A stretch of DNA of 64,000 bases from an uncultured Solirubrobacterales bacterium. Lineage in GTDB: Bacteria > Actinomycetota > Thermoleophilia > Solirubrobacterales > JACPNS01. The stretch lies in NCBI GenBank assembly GCA_937128795.1, contig CAKZMQ010000021.1, positions 94,577-158,576 of the forward strand, given 5' to 3'. The notes beneath the pieces were generated by a model. The model was given only the letters and a program-made list of their open reading frames with translations, was not told where the DNA came from and did no database searches. Of this stretch, positions 44,073 to 52,849 are shown in pieces. How positions within the stretch are numbered: the first letter of the stretch is position 1; every line of letters begins with the position of its first letter. Both the position numbers and the translations under genes were made by a program.

Positions 44073-45014
44073 TTAGCCGATCCCCAAACGGTCCAGCAAT
44101 CCGTCGTCGCGACGCCAACCCTTCCGCACACTCGCCTTCAGTTCGAGGTGCACATGCGATTCGAGCAATTCTTCGAGCCCTGGGCGGGCTGCGGCCCCGA
44201 TCGCCTTGATCATCTTGCCGCCCTTGCCGATCACAATGCCTTTCTGGGAGTCGGTTTCAACCCATAGGTGCGCATTCACGTACGTGATCGTGCCGCTGTC
44301 GTCGGCCGGTTCGACGCGCTCGATCTCGTCCACCTGTACCTCAATCGCGTGCGGCAGTTCGTCGCGGGTTCTCAGCAACGCCTGCTCCCTGATCAGTTCC
44401 GACACGCGAAACTCGATCGGCTGATCGGTCGCGTCCTCGGGTGGAAACAAAAACGGGCCCTCGGGCAGCATTTCTGTGAGCGCGGCGACCAATTCGGTCA
44501 CACCTTCACCGGTGCGAGCCGAAACCGGGTAGATCTCGCCCGGCGCAAACTCGGCCGCCGACAACAATGCCTGCGCCGTGCGTTCCTTGTTGAGCAGGTC
44601 GATCTTGTTGACCGCGGTGATCACAGGAACCTTTGCCTGCTTGAGCAGGTCGGCGAGATACTGGTCGCCGCCGGCAGATTTCTGTTCGCCGTTGATCACG
44701 AACAGTGCGCCGTCGCAGTCCTCGACCGCTCGGATAACGCCCTTCTGCATCCGCTCGGTCATCGCATCGCGTGGTCTCTGGCTGCCGGGCAGGTCGACAA
44801 GTATCAACTGTGAATCCTCGCGCGTCAGCACGCCCCGCACCTCACGACGCGTGGTCTGCGGTTTGTCGCTGACGATCGCGACTTTTTCGCCAACGATCCC
44901 GTTGACAAGAGTCGATTTGCCGGCGTTCGGCCGCCCGGCAATCGCGATCATCCCCGATCGCGTTCGCATGCCGTCGAAAGATTCGTTGCCCTGTGGGTCG
45001 AAGAGTTCCGTCAT
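44073..45014 (-). CDS. era: GTPase Era
   Basis: Era binds the 3' end of 16S rRNA and assists 30S maturation. The 313-residue protein has G1 IAGRPNAGKSTLVNG near 25, G3 LVDLPG near 73, G4 TAVNKIDLL near 135, G5 SARTGEG, and a C-terminal KH domain with IVIGKGGKMIKAIG near 263. Its ATG overlaps the ybeY stop (ATGA). In G3 the usual DTPG is DLPG, seen in some Era proteins. It ends the conserved yqeY-phoH-ybeY-era run. Confidence 0.97.
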   Translation of the reverse strand: MTELFDPQGNESFDGMRTRSGMIAIAGRPNAGKSTLVNGIVGEKVAIVSDKPQTTRREVRGVLTREDSQLILVDLPGSQRPRDAMTERMQKGVIRAVEDCDGALFVINGEQKSAGGDQYLADLLKQAKVPVITAVNKIDLLNKERTAQALLSAAEFAPGEIYPVSARTGEGVTELVAALTEMLPEGPFLFPPEDATDQPIEFRVSELIREQALLRTRDELPHAIEVQVDEIERVEPADDSGTITYVNAHLWVETDSQKGIVIGKGGKMIKAIGAAARPGLEELLESHVHLELKASVRKGWRRDDGLLDRLGIG

Positions 45015-45469
45015 TGCTTCAGTCCGGCATGGATTCGGTCCTGCAGCTCAAGCATTTGTCCGTCATCCACCTCGTGGTCGTAACCGCAGAGATGTAGTAC
45101 TCCGTGAATGACCGCCTCGACCACGTCTTCAGTGTGGTCGGGATTGATCACGACGTCGCCCAGTTCCACTGCGGGCAAGGCCCGAACCGCTGCGGGCCCC
45201 TCGGCTGCGACGCCCTCTCCGTCGACCGGAAAACTGAGAACGTCGGTCGGCTCGTCTTTGGCGCGGTGTTCATTGTTGAGCAGTTGTATTCGCGCTTCGT
45301 CGACGATCTCGATCGCGACGTGACCGCGATCGATCCCGATTCGGGCGAGCGTCTCAGCCGCAGCGGCGATCAGCGCATTGTTGCTGACGGTCGCATCGAG
45401 GCCGTCCTGCACCAGCAGTTCGATCTCGAGCGCGCCGCCCCCAAAGGGCTCGCCGCTCGCAGCGCTCAT
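45011..45469 (-). CDS. ybeY: Endoribonuclease YbeY (rRNA maturation factor)
   Basis: YbeY is a zinc-dependent RNase for 16S rRNA 3' maturation and ribosome quality control. The 152-residue protein has the three-histidine metal site HGVLHLCGYDH near 121-131, plus IQLLNNEHRAKDEPTDVLSF near 60. Start and stop overlap phoH and era by 4 bp each, so translation is coupled. Confidence 0.96.
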   Translation of the reverse strand: MSAASGEPFGGGALEIELLVQDGLDATVSNNALIAAAAETLARIGIDRGHVAIEIVDEARIQLLNNEHRAKDEPTDVLSFPVDGEGVAAEGPAAVRALPAVELGDVVINPDHTEDVVEAVIHGVLHLCGYDHEVDDGQMLELQDRIHAGLKQ

Positions 45470-46476
45470 AGGTCTTGGTCGTCGTCGCCGGTGCCGCGCC
45501 GACGAGGCTTCTTACGCGACTGTCGTTGCTGTTCGAGCAGCTCTGAGTGCTCTGCGTACGCGCCGACGATCGCCTGTACGAGTTTGTGGCGGACGACGTC
45601 CTCGTCTCCGAAGCGGATGAATGCGATGTCGTCGATTCCGTCGAGTATCTGCCCGACTTCGATCAATCCAGAACGCTCGCCCTTCGGTAGGTCGATCTGC
45701 GTGACATCGCCGGTCACGACGACCTGCGAACCAAACCCGAGCCGCGTGAGGAACATCTTCATCTGCTCGGGACTGGTGTTCTGGGCCTCGTCGAGAATCA
45801 CGAAGGAGTCATTCAGCGTACGGCCACGCATGAAGGCCAGCGGTGCCACTTCGATCGCACCGCTCTCCAAATACTGATTTACCTTCTCCGGCTCGAGCAT
45901 GTCGTAGAGCGCGTCGAAAAGCGGGCGCAGGTACGGGTCGACCTTTGCCATCAGATCGCCGGGCAGAAATCCAAGCCGCTCGCCGGCCTCGACTGCCGGG
46001 CGCGTGAGAATGATGCGGCTGACACGGCGGCTCGAGAGCGCCTGCGCCGCCATCGCAATAGCGAGGTACGTCTTGCCGGTACCTGCTGGTCCGACGCCGA
46101 ACGTGACCGTCTTGTTGCGGATCGCGTCGACGTACTCCTTCTGGTTGACGGTCTTCGGCGTGACCTTTTTGTCTCGGTGGCGCCAGACGACGTCCTCGAG
46201 TACGTCGGCCGCAGTCTTGTGGTGGTCGAGTGCGCTGGCGACAACCTCGATCGTGCCGGGCGCGACGTTGTGTCCGTGTTCGATCAGTTCCGCAAGTTCG
46301 TCGACGACGCCACGCGCAGCCTCGATGTCGATGTCGTCGCCTTCGAGCGTGAGCACGTTGCCGCGCAGGTGCACCGAGCAGTCGAGATGATTTTCGAGCG
46401 TTTTGAGTACGGCATCCTGCGTGCCAGCGAGTTCGGCAGCTACGTCATTGTCGAGCTCGATCGCGGTTTTGGTCAA
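45466..46476 (-). CDS. phoH: PhoH-family ATPase (YbeZ type)
   Basis: The 336-residue protein has a short RNA-binding-like N-terminal region and a P-loop ATPase with Walker A FGVGPAGTGKTYLAIAMA near 125-142, RPAVEAGERLGFLPGDL near 160, Walker B FVILDEAQNTSPEQMKM near 220 and VVTGDVTQIDLP near 246. It partners with YbeY in ribosome assembly in other bacteria. The C-terminus is basic then acidic (KKPRRRGTGDDDQDL). It overlaps yqeY and ybeY by 4 bp. Confidence 0.95.
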   Translation of the reverse strand: MTKTAIELDNDVAAELAGTQDAVLKTLENHLDCSVHLRGNVLTLEGDDIDIEAARGVVDELAELIEHGHNVAPGTIEVVASALDHHKTAADVLEDVVWRHRDKKVTPKTVNQKEYVDAIRNKTVTFGVGPAGTGKTYLAIAMAAQALSSRRVSRIILTRPAVEAGERLGFLPGDLMAKVDPYLRPLFDALYDMLEPEKVNQYLESGAIEVAPLAFMRGRTLNDSFVILDEAQNTSPEQMKMFLTRLGFGSQVVVTGDVTQIDLPKGERSGLIEVGQILDGIDDIAFIRFGDEDVVRHKLVQAIVGAYAEHSELLEQQRQSRKKPRRRGTGDDDQDL

Positions 46477-46904
46477 GACGCCAACAACTCCTTGACCGCC
46501 GCCTGAACGCGATTGCCGTCGGCAAGCCCCTTGACTTTTGGCATCACAGAGCCCATCACTTTGCCCATATCGGCCATCGACGCAGCACCGGTGTCGGCGA
46601 CTGCCGTTTTGACGATTTCGGCGAGCTCGTCATCGGACATCTGAGCCGGCAGATACTGCTCGATCAACGCCGCCTCTGACTCTTCCTGTGCAGCGGAATC
46701 GCCGCGACCACCGTCGCGAAAGGCCTTCGCAGACTCCAGCCGCTTCTTGCGCGCGGATTGCAGAATCGCGACCTCGTCTGAATTGCCGTCCTTCTCGGCG
46801 CGCTGAAGTTCGGACACGATCAAGCGAAGCGCTTGAACTCTGTCCTTTTCGCCAGACTTCATCGCGGCCTTCACATCGTCCTGCATCTTTTCGGTGATCG
46901 ACAT
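46473..46904 (-). CDS. GatB/YqeY-domain protein
   Basis: The 143-residue protein is a full YqeY: helical N-part (MQDDVKAAMKSGEKDRVQAL) and a C-terminal domain like the tRNA-binding tail of GatB (IEQYLPAQMSDDELAEIVKT, MGKVMGSVMPKVKGLADGNR). Such proteins may bind tRNA; the role is not settled. It is first in the yqeY-phoH-ybeY-era run, and TAAGCT lies 7 nt before its ATG. Confidence 0.93.
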   Translation of the reverse strand: MSITEKMQDDVKAAMKSGEKDRVQALRLIVSELQRAEKDGNSDEVAILQSARKKRLESAKAFRDGGRGDSAAQEESEAALIEQYLPAQMSDDELAEIVKTAVADTGAASMADMGKVMGSVMPKVKGLADGNRVQAAVKELLAS

Positions 46905-46911
46905 ACGCCTG

Positions 46912-46917
46912 AGCTTA
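46912..46917 (-). promoter_or_regulatory. -10 hexamer TAAGCT of the yqeY-phoH-ybeY-era operon
   Basis: TAAGCT on the minus strand ends 7 nt before the ATG, with no Shine-Dalgarno: a candidate leaderless promoter. Confidence 0.4.
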
Positions 46918-46948
46918 TTGCGCCCAACGGGCGGTGCGTGCCGAAACC

Positions 46949-47893
46949 TCAGTCGATCGTCAAAACGATCTTGCCGAGTTTGCCGCCGGTTTTGAAGCGC
47001 TCGTAGGCGGCATGGACGTCTGAAAGCGGGAAGGTTTCGGCTACTGGGACGCTCAAGGCACCCGATTCAACGCCGGGCAAAACTTCGCGTTCGACTGCGC
47101 GGGCCGTCGACGCCTTCTCCTCCAGAGGTCGCGCGCGGAGCGTCGAACCACGCAGCGTTGCGCGTTTGCCCATCAGGGCCAGGAGATTTATCTCGGCCTT
47201 GAAGCCACCGCCGACGCCGATCACAACGATCCGGCCGTCGGTTGCGAGTTCCTTGAAGTTGCTGCTGAGGTTCGGTGCGCCGATCAGTTCGAGGATCACA
47301 TCGAACGGCCCGGCATCCGCCACCTCGTCCGGTGTGACAACTCTGCTGGCTCCGAGAGCCGCGACAGATTCGTGGAGTTCGGTGTTGCGAACGCTGGCAG
47401 TGACGATCGCGCCGGCGTTGGCGCCCAGCTGCACGGCCGCGCTTCCGACGCCACCGGCAGCGCCGTGGACGAGCAATCGCTCTCCCATCTTCAAACCACA
47501 CTGGCTGAAGATCGCGTCGTGCGCTGTGGTGAAAACTTCGGGCAACCCGCCCGCCTCGGCCCAGTTCAAATTCTCTGGCACGGGCATCGCCTGACGTTCG
47601 TGGACGACGGCGAACTCAGCTTGACCGCCACCACCGGTGATCGCCATCACCCGATCGCCAACCTCGAAGCGCGTAGCCCCGTCACCGCAGGCGGCGACTT
47701 CGCCGGCGAATTCAAGACCAGGCACGTCCTTCGGTGATCCGGGCGGGGCCGGATAGCCACCTGCGCGTTGCAGGATGTCTGCGCCGTTGATTCCGGCCGC
47801 ACGGACGCGAACGAGGACCTCGCCGGCACCGACCGCTGGGTCGGGTTGCTCGGCCGCGCTGACGGCGCCGTCGGTGATCGTTGCTGCGAGCAT
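46949..47893 (-). CDS. Zinc-free medium-chain NAD(P)H:quinone oxidoreductase
   Basis: The 314-residue MDR-superfamily protein has AAGINGADILQRAGGYPAPP near 32 (QOR signature), GLEFAGEV near 60, and the NADP-binding loop LVHGAAGGVGSAAVQLG near 142. Zinc-ligand cysteines are absent, which fits the quinone oxidoreductase branch. It probably reduces quinones or other enones. TAGACT lies 9 nt before the ATG. It is divergent from the NmrA-like gene; the 84-bp gap holds both promoters. Confidence 0.9.
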   Translation of the reverse strand: MLAATITDGAVSAAEQPDPAVGAGEVLVRVRAAGINGADILQRAGGYPAPPGSPKDVPGLEFAGEVAACGDGATRFEVGDRVMAITGGGGQAEFAVVHERQAMPVPENLNWAEAGGLPEVFTTAHDAIFSQCGLKMGERLLVHGAAGGVGSAAVQLGANAGAIVTASVRNTELHESVAALGASRVVTPDEVADAGPFDVILELIGAPNLSSNFKELATDGRIVVIGVGGGFKAEINLLALMGKRATLRGSTLRARPLEEKASTARAVEREVLPGVESGALSVPVAETFPLSDVHAAYERFKTGGKLGKIVLTID

Positions 47894-47902
47894 CGGCCGA
47901 TA

Positions 47903-47908
47903 AGTCTA
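47903..47908 (-). promoter_or_regulatory. -10 hexamer TAGACT of the quinone oxidoreductase
   Basis: TAGACT on the minus strand ends 9 nt before the ATG, the same hexamer as at the APC permease. Confidence 0.35.
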
Positions 47909-47977
47909 TGGCGGAGCATTTCGCGACGGTCGATGATCGATCGGGATTGCCCATCGATGTGACAGCATTGCGGTCCG

Positions 47978-48856
47978 ATGCCGCAACCTCTGATCTCCAT
48001 CACTGGCTCGACCGGGACCGTTGGCGGGATGGTGGCCGCAAGGCTTGCCGATCAGGGAGCGAACCTTCGACTGATCGTTCGCGACCCATCCAAGGCCCCG
48101 CCTATCGCTGGTGTGGATCTCGCCACGGCCTCTGACTACTCCGCCACCGAGGAGATGACCGAGGCGCTACGCGGCAGCGACACGCTCTTTCTTGTGTCCG
48201 GGCGCGAGGCCGAGAACCGGCTGGAACAGCACTACAGCGCGATCGACGCCGCCGTTGCGGCCGGAGTCTCGCGAATCGTTTACACATCGTTCCTCGGCGC
48301 GGCACCGGACGCGACCTTTACGCTTGCGCGCACTCACTACGCGACGGAACAAGCACTGATCCAGTCCGGCATGGCCTATGCCATCCAGCGCCAGTCGCTC
48401 TATCTCGACTTCATGCCGTTCATGGCCGGTCAAGATGGGGTGATTCGCGGGCCAGCCGGCGACGGTCGTTTTGCTCCGGTGGCGCGCACCGACGTTGCCG
48501 ATGTGGCAGTTGCGCTGCTGGATGACGACTCGCTCGATGGCCAGATCTACAACGTGACCGGCGACGAGCGGTTGTCGTTCAGGCACATCGCCAACCGTAT
48601 GACGGCTCTTACCGGCAAAGCAGTCGAATACGTCCATGAATCCGAGCAAGAGGCTTACGCCTCACGCGCGCATTTCGGCGCACCCGACTGGGAGGTCGAG
48701 GGCTGGGTTTCGTCTTATCTGGCGGTCGCAACGGGTGAGATGGACGTCGTCACCGACGTCGTCAAGAAACTCACCGGCCACGATCCGCTCAGCCTCGATC
48801 GCTACCTGGCCGAAAATCCGGACAGCTGGGCGCACATCGAGCCGTCTGCACTTTGA
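47978..48856 (+). CDS. NmrA-like NAD(P)-binding protein (atypical SDR)
   Basis: The 292-residue protein has the dinucleotide loop ISITGSTGTVGGMVAARL at residues 7-24 and RLIVRDPSKAP near 32. TLFLVSGREAENRLEQHYSA and YTSFLGAAPDATFTLARTHY place it in the NmrA / QOR2 group of atypical short-chain dehydrogenases, some of which sense NADP or reduce quinones. The Tyr-x3-Lys pair is not clearly conserved. Pairing with a divergent quinone oxidoreductase suggests a shared redox response. No Shine-Dalgarno is visible. Its stop is 12 bp from the convergent prmA stop. Confidence 0.85.
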   Translation: MPQPLISITGSTGTVGGMVAARLADQGANLRLIVRDPSKAPPIAGVDLATASDYSATEEMTEALRGSDTLFLVSGREAENRLEQHYSAIDAAVAAGVSRIVYTSFLGAAPDATFTLARTHYATEQALIQSGMAYAIQRQSLYLDFMPFMAGQDGVIRGPAGDGRFAPVARTDVADVAVALLDDDSLDGQIYNVTGDERLSFRHIANRMTALTGKAVEYVHESEQEAYASRAHFGAPDWEVEGWVSSYLAVATGEMDVVTDVVKKLTGHDPLSLDRYLAENPDSWAHIEPSAL

Positions 48857-48868
48857 TGTCGTCGATTC

Positions 48869-49705
48869 CTACGCGGCCGACAGCCGAAGGCCGGTCCAAC
48901 CGCCCTCGCTGACTCGACCGGTTTCGATCAGACCGAGCGACGAGTACACATCCGAGATCTCGTCGGCCTCTTCGTCTAGTAGGCCCGACAGCACGACGTC
49001 GCGCATACCGTGATCCTGTGGTACCTGCGCGGCGACATCCAGCAATAGCGGGCGCATCAGGTTCGCGAATACGGTCGGCGCAAGAGCCGGAAGTCCGTTT
49101 CGCAGATCGCACCGCTCGACCGCCACCGAGACGCCGTTGTCGTTCGCGTTGGCCTCCGTTGCGTCAACGGCAAGCTGATCGAAGTCGTAGCCGCGAACCG
49201 GCCCCCAGCCATGCTTCGCGGCCGCAATCGCAAGCACCCCAGACCCACAGCCGAGATCGACAAACTCACCGCCTGCTTCGATGTCGAGGAGGTGTTTGAT
49301 GCACAGGCGCGTCGTCGGGTGCGAGCCAGTGCCGAATGCCTGCCCGGGATCGAGCACGACCTCGGTTGCACCGGCCGGAACCGGCGAGTTCTCCCAGCTC
49401 GGGCGGAGAAATACCATCGGCTCCGCAGCGGCCGAGGCGGGCGTGATCAACATCGAGCCGTGAAAATCCTTCCAACGCTCCTGCCAGTCGTCGGCGACCT
49501 CGCTTGTGGTCACCTCGACGAGGTCGTCGCCGACGGCGACCTGCAGGTCGGGCAGCGTCGGAACCTCGCCCGGAGGCCCGTATACGGCGTACTCGACGAT
49601 GTCGCCATCTCGAACTTCCTCGATCCCCGTCGGGGCAAGTTCGATCAACTGTGCGAGCGCGAGCTCTGCATTTTCGGCGCGGCAGCGGATCGCCAGACGA
49701 ATCAT
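48869..49705 (-). CDS. prmA: Ribosomal protein L11 methyltransferase
   Basis: PrmA trimethylates L11 residues. The 278-residue protein has DPGQAFGTGSHPTTRLC near 118 and the SAM site FVDLGCGSGVLAIAAAKHG near 147, and FANLMRPLLLDVA (the NPPY-like position) near 212. It follows dnaJ by 9 bp, a common order hrcA-dnaJ-prmA. TAGGTT, including the dnaJ stop, lies 6 nt before the ATG. Confidence 0.94.
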   Translation of the reverse strand: MIRLAIRCRAENAELALAQLIELAPTGIEEVRDGDIVEYAVYGPPGEVPTLPDLQVAVGDDLVEVTTSEVADDWQERWKDFHGSMLITPASAAAEPMVFLRPSWENSPVPAGATEVVLDPGQAFGTGSHPTTRLCIKHLLDIEAGGEFVDLGCGSGVLAIAAAKHGWGPVRGYDFDQLAVDATEANANDNGVSVAVERCDLRNGLPALAPTVFANLMRPLLLDVAAQVPQDHGMRDVVLSGLLDEEADEISDVYSSLGLIETGRVSEGGWTGLRLSAA

Positions 49706-49714
49706 CGCGCGAAC

Positions 49715-50863
49715 CTAACGCAGCGCTCGACGTAGGCGTGAGAGGATTCCCTCGCCCTTGGGTTCGGCGAAATTGTCTTCGGTCAAGGTTGCTTCAAACT
49801 GTTCGAGCAGATCTCGTTGCTCGTCGCTGAGATTGTGCGGCACCTGAATGTTCACCACCGCGTGCAGGTCACCGCGCGTGTTGTTGCGCAATCCGGGCAG
49901 TCCGTGTCCCTTCAATTTGAGCTCGTCGCCGTGCGCGACGCCGGACTCGAACTTCAGTTCCTCCGGGCCGTCCAATGTTTCGACCTCGACGGTCTTGCCG
50001 AGCATTGCCGCGTGTGCCGGCAGGTCGACGACGGTGTAGAGCTCGGTGCCCTCGCGGTGGAAACGCTCATCCTCCGCGACCTCGATCGCTACGTACAGGT
50101 CGCCGGGCGGCCCATCGTTTGGACCGGCGTGCCCGCGCCCGCCGACGCGGATCTGCTGACCGGATTCGACGCCCGGCGGGATCTTCACGCTGATGTCCCG
50201 CTCGACCCGAACACGCCCTTTGCCGCGACACTCCTTGCAAGGCGTCTTGACGATGTCACCCAGGCCCTCGCATTTGTCGCACACCGTCGCGCGGGCTATC
50301 TGTCCGAGCATCGTGCGCTGGACGACTCGGATCTGACCGGCACCGTCGCACTGGTCGCAGGTCGTGACCTCGCTTCCGGGCTCAGCGCGGCGGCCGCTGC
50401 AGTGCTCGCAGGTCTCGATCACGTCGAAGTCGAGTGTCAGCTCCTTGCCGGTGAGCGCATCGGAAAGCTCGATCGTGGCCTCGATCGCCAAATCGCCGCC
50501 CTGCATGGATGCGCGACCCGTCCCGGCCGAGCCGGTCGAGAAAAAGCTCCCCCCACCCATCCCGGACTGTTCGAAGAACGCCTGAAAAATGCTGGAAAAG
50601 TCGCCGAATCCGCTGAAATCGGGCTCGCCGCCACTACTACGCAGACCCTCGTGGCCATAGCGGTCGTAGGTCGCACGGCGCTGCTGATCGCTCAACACCT
50701 CATATGCAGCGGCGATGTCCTTGAACTCTTCCTCGGCCTCGGCCGAATCGTTCACGTCAGGGTGGTGAGTGCGCGCAAGACGGCGAAAAGCCTTCTTGAT
50801 CTCGGCTTCGTCAGCGTCGCGAGAGACGCCGAGTACCTCGTAGTAGTCGCGAGTGGTTGCCAT
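49715..50863 (-). CDS. dnaJ: Chaperone DnaJ
   Basis: DnaJ presents substrates to DnaK and stimulates its ATPase. The 382-residue protein has a J domain with HPD at 34-36, a Gly/Phe-rich linker (about 75-125), four zinc repeats ([36 protein letters not shown]; the first is CxxCxGxx instead of CxxCxGxG), and the C-terminal substrate domain. It is coupled with hrcA (18 bp gap), so it should be under HrcA control. No dnaK or grpE is in the window. Confidence 0.97.
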   Translation of the reverse strand: MATTRDYYEVLGVSRDADEAEIKKAFRRLARTHHPDVNDSAEAEEEFKDIAAAYEVLSDQQRRATYDRYGHEGLRSSGGEPDFSGFGDFSSIFQAFFEQSGMGGGSFFSTGSAGTGRASMQGGDLAIEATIELSDALTGKELTLDFDVIETCEHCSGRRAEPGSEVTTCDQCDGAGQIRVVQRTMLGQIARATVCDKCEGLGDIVKTPCKECRGKGRVRVERDISVKIPPGVESGQQIRVGGRGHAGPNDGPPGDLYVAIEVAEDERFHREGTELYTVVDLPAHAAMLGKTVEVETLDGPEELKFESGVAHGDELKLKGHGLPGLRNNTRGDLHAVVNIQVPHNLSDEQRDLLEQFEATLTEDNFAEPKGEGILSRLRRALR

Positions 50864-50881
50864 CAGTCTGTTGCCGAAAGG

Positions 50882-51895
50882 CTAGGCGTAGACGTCCGAG
50901 ACGAAATCAGAGAGGCGTGCGGCGGCGAATCGAACAGATTCGATCGCCAGCGGATAGTCCATTCGCACGGGGCCGATCACGCTGACTGAGCCGAGATTTC
51001 GTGTGTGCGTTCCGTAGTTGGCACCGACGACGCTTGCGCCGCAGAGCTCCACGGACTCGTTCTCGTGTCCGATGCGCAGGAACACACCGCGCTCCCCCAT
51101 CCGCGACCTGAGCAGCCGCGAAAACGCAGCGCGCTCCTCGATCGCAGTCATCAATCGATCGAGACCGGGGATCGACTCATTGGCGCCCGCGCCGACAAGG
51201 TGACCGGCACCACCGACGAACAGCGTGTCGTCGCCGGCGGGTGGTTCGAGAAATGCCGACGAAATCGCCTCAACGAAGCTCTGTTCGGTGGCCGAAAGTT
51301 CCGACGAAAACAACCGAGAACGGATCATTCGCGCGCCGATCGGCACACCACTGAGTCGCTCATTCAGATATCCGTTCGCCCAACGCGCCAATCCATCGTC
51401 TACCGCGCGGTCGAACTCGAACTGTCGTTTGGTGACGTTTCCAGAGTTCGTGATCACAACGACCACGACCTTGTTCGGCGCAAGTGCGATCAACTCTACG
51501 CGCAGAATCTCTTCGCTGGCCAGGGGCGGTGCACTGATCAGCGCCATCAATTCGGTGACCTCGGCGAGCGTCTCTGTCGTTTGACGAATCGCATCGGCAA
51601 CCTCGTTGCGATCGAATGTCAATTCGATCATCGGCGGGGTTGGTCGCCGCTCTGCCGACAGCAATCCGTCGACGAAATAGCGGTAGCCGGATTCCGTCGG
51701 CCGACGGCCGGCAGATGTGTGCGGCTGTTCGAGCAAGCCGTGGCTGACGAGAACCGCGAACTCATTGCGAACGGTCGAAGCTGCCCACGACACGTCGTCG
51801 CGATCGGCGATCGCTCGTGAGCCGACGGGTGTCCCATCGCGAGTGAACGATTCGACGACAATGCGCAAAATCTGTTCCTGTCGGGAAGTAAGCAC
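50882..51895 (-). CDS. hrcA: Heat-inducible transcription repressor HrcA
   Basis: HrcA represses heat-shock genes by binding CIRCE elements. The 337-residue protein has an N-terminal winged helix (LTSRQEQILRIVVESFTRDG, then GSRAIADRDDVSWAASTVRN) and the GAF-like core with LFVGGAGHLVGAG near 225 and IGHENESVELCGASVVGANY near 280. The start is GTG 51895. TATCCT lies 6 nt upstream, and a 9-bp CIRCE-like half site overlaps the start codon. It follows the alpha/beta hydrolase gene by 26 bp. Confidence 0.96.
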   Translation of the reverse strand: MLTSRQEQILRIVVESFTRDGTPVGSRAIADRDDVSWAASTVRNEFAVLVSHGLLEQPHTSAGRRPTESGYRYFVDGLLSAERRPTPPMIELTFDRNEVADAIRQTTETLAEVTELMALISAPPLASEEILRVELIALAPNKVVVVVITNSGNVTKRQFEFDRAVDDGLARWANGYLNERLSGVPIGARMIRSRLFSSELSATEQSFVEAISSAFLEPPAGDDTLFVGGAGHLVGAGANESIPGLDRLMTAIEERAAFSRLLRSRMGERGVFLRIGHENESVELCGASVVGANYGTHTRNLGSVSVIGPVRMDYPLAIESVRFAAARLSDFVSDVYA

Positions 51896-51897
51896 TC
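51889..51897. promoter_or_regulatory. CIRCE-like half site at the hrcA start
   Basis: TAAGCACTC on the plus strand (GAGTGCTTA on the minus) matches 8 of 9 bases of a CIRCE arm. The other arm at the 9-bp spacing is missing. It may be a degenerate self-operator or chance. Confidence 0.25.
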
Positions 51898-51901
51898 CCG
51901 A

Positions 51902-51907
51902 AGGATA
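51902..51907 (-). promoter_or_regulatory. -10 hexamer TATCCT of hrcA-dnaJ-prmA
   Basis: TATCCT on the minus strand ends 6 nt before GTG 51895, next to the CIRCE-like half site. Confidence 0.4.
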
Positions 51908-51921
51908 GTTTTGTGCGACGG

Positions 51922-52839
51922 CTATACGGACAGGTTGCGCGTCAGAAATTCGATCTGGTCGGATACCGCCCGTTCGAACGGCTCACCGACGTAGATGTCG
52001 AAGTGTCCTACCGGGTAGGACTTGAGTTCGACGTTGGGTGCTTTCGCCGCGTACTTGGCAGTCGGTTTGTACGGCGCAACTGTGTCCTTTTCGCAGGCGC
52101 AGATCAAAGTTGGACAGTTCAGATCCTTCATTCGTCTGCCGGGTCGCTCGAACATGATGCGTAGCGCGATGCGCGCGGCCACGCGATTGTCGTGGTCGAA
52201 ACCCTCCGGCACCAGTCCGAGGTATCCATCGACAACGTCGTGTGCGGTCATCATCGCCGGATCCCCGCGTTCACCGGCAAGCAAGGCGTATACCGGGCCT
52301 CGTCCGATCGCGCCCAACGCCGTGTCGGCGAGTGCGCGGGCGCCAATCTTGATGGTGCTGAGCGGACCGAGCGTTCCGCTCGAAGCGGGACCATCCGTGA
52401 ACGGACATTGCACGACGATTGCGCTGAGGTCACGGTGACGAGCGCCAACCGAAATCGCGTTTCCGCCGCCGAAGGAGCTGCCGAACAGTGCGACGCGGTC
52501 CGAGTCGACGAAGTCGAGCGATCGCACATATTTGATCGCGGCCTCGATGTCGTCGTGCTGTTCGGCGATGTCGAGTAGCTGACGCGGTTCGCCATCGCTG
52601 TCGCCGAAGTGGCGATAGGTGAAATTGAGCGCCGCTATGCCGGCCTCGGCAAATCGCCTCGCGTTCGCATCGAGGCGCATCTCGCGGACGGCGCCCAAGC
52701 CGTGGCACATCACGACAACCGGGAACGGTCCCTCACCCGCTGGGCGATAGAGCCACGCGCCGCACTCCTCGCCGTGGCTGTCGAAACGCACATCGGTGCG
52801 AGTGGCGTCTGCGTTTTTTTGTTCGGAAGTCGTGGTCAT
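51922..52839 (-). CDS. Alpha/beta hydrolase (dienelactone hydrolase-like)
   Basis: The 305-residue protein has the hydrolase nucleophile elbow FGSSFGG with S122, the acid in CACEKDTVAP near 255 and the His in YPVGHFDIY near 283. VVMCHGLGAVREMRLDANAR forms the oxyanion region. The type resembles acetyl-xylan esterase / dienelactone hydrolase-like alpha/beta hydrolases. It follows tetR by 10 bp and is the obvious target of that regulator. Substrate unknown. Confidence 0.88.
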   Translation of the reverse strand: MTTTSEQKNADATRTDVRFDSHGEECGAWLYRPAGEGPFPVVVMCHGLGAVREMRLDANARRFAEAGIAALNFTYRHFGDSDGEPRQLLDIAEQHDDIEAAIKYVRSLDFVDSDRVALFGSSFGGGNAISVGARHRDLSAIVVQCPFTDGPASSGTLGPLSTIKIGARALADTALGAIGRGPVYALLAGERGDPAMMTAHDVVDGYLGLVPEGFDHDNRVAARIALRIMFERPGRRMKDLNCPTLICACEKDTVAPYKPTAKYAAKAPNVELKSYPVGHFDIYVGEPFERAVSDQIEFLTRNLSV

Positions 52840-52849
52840 TCATTGTCTC

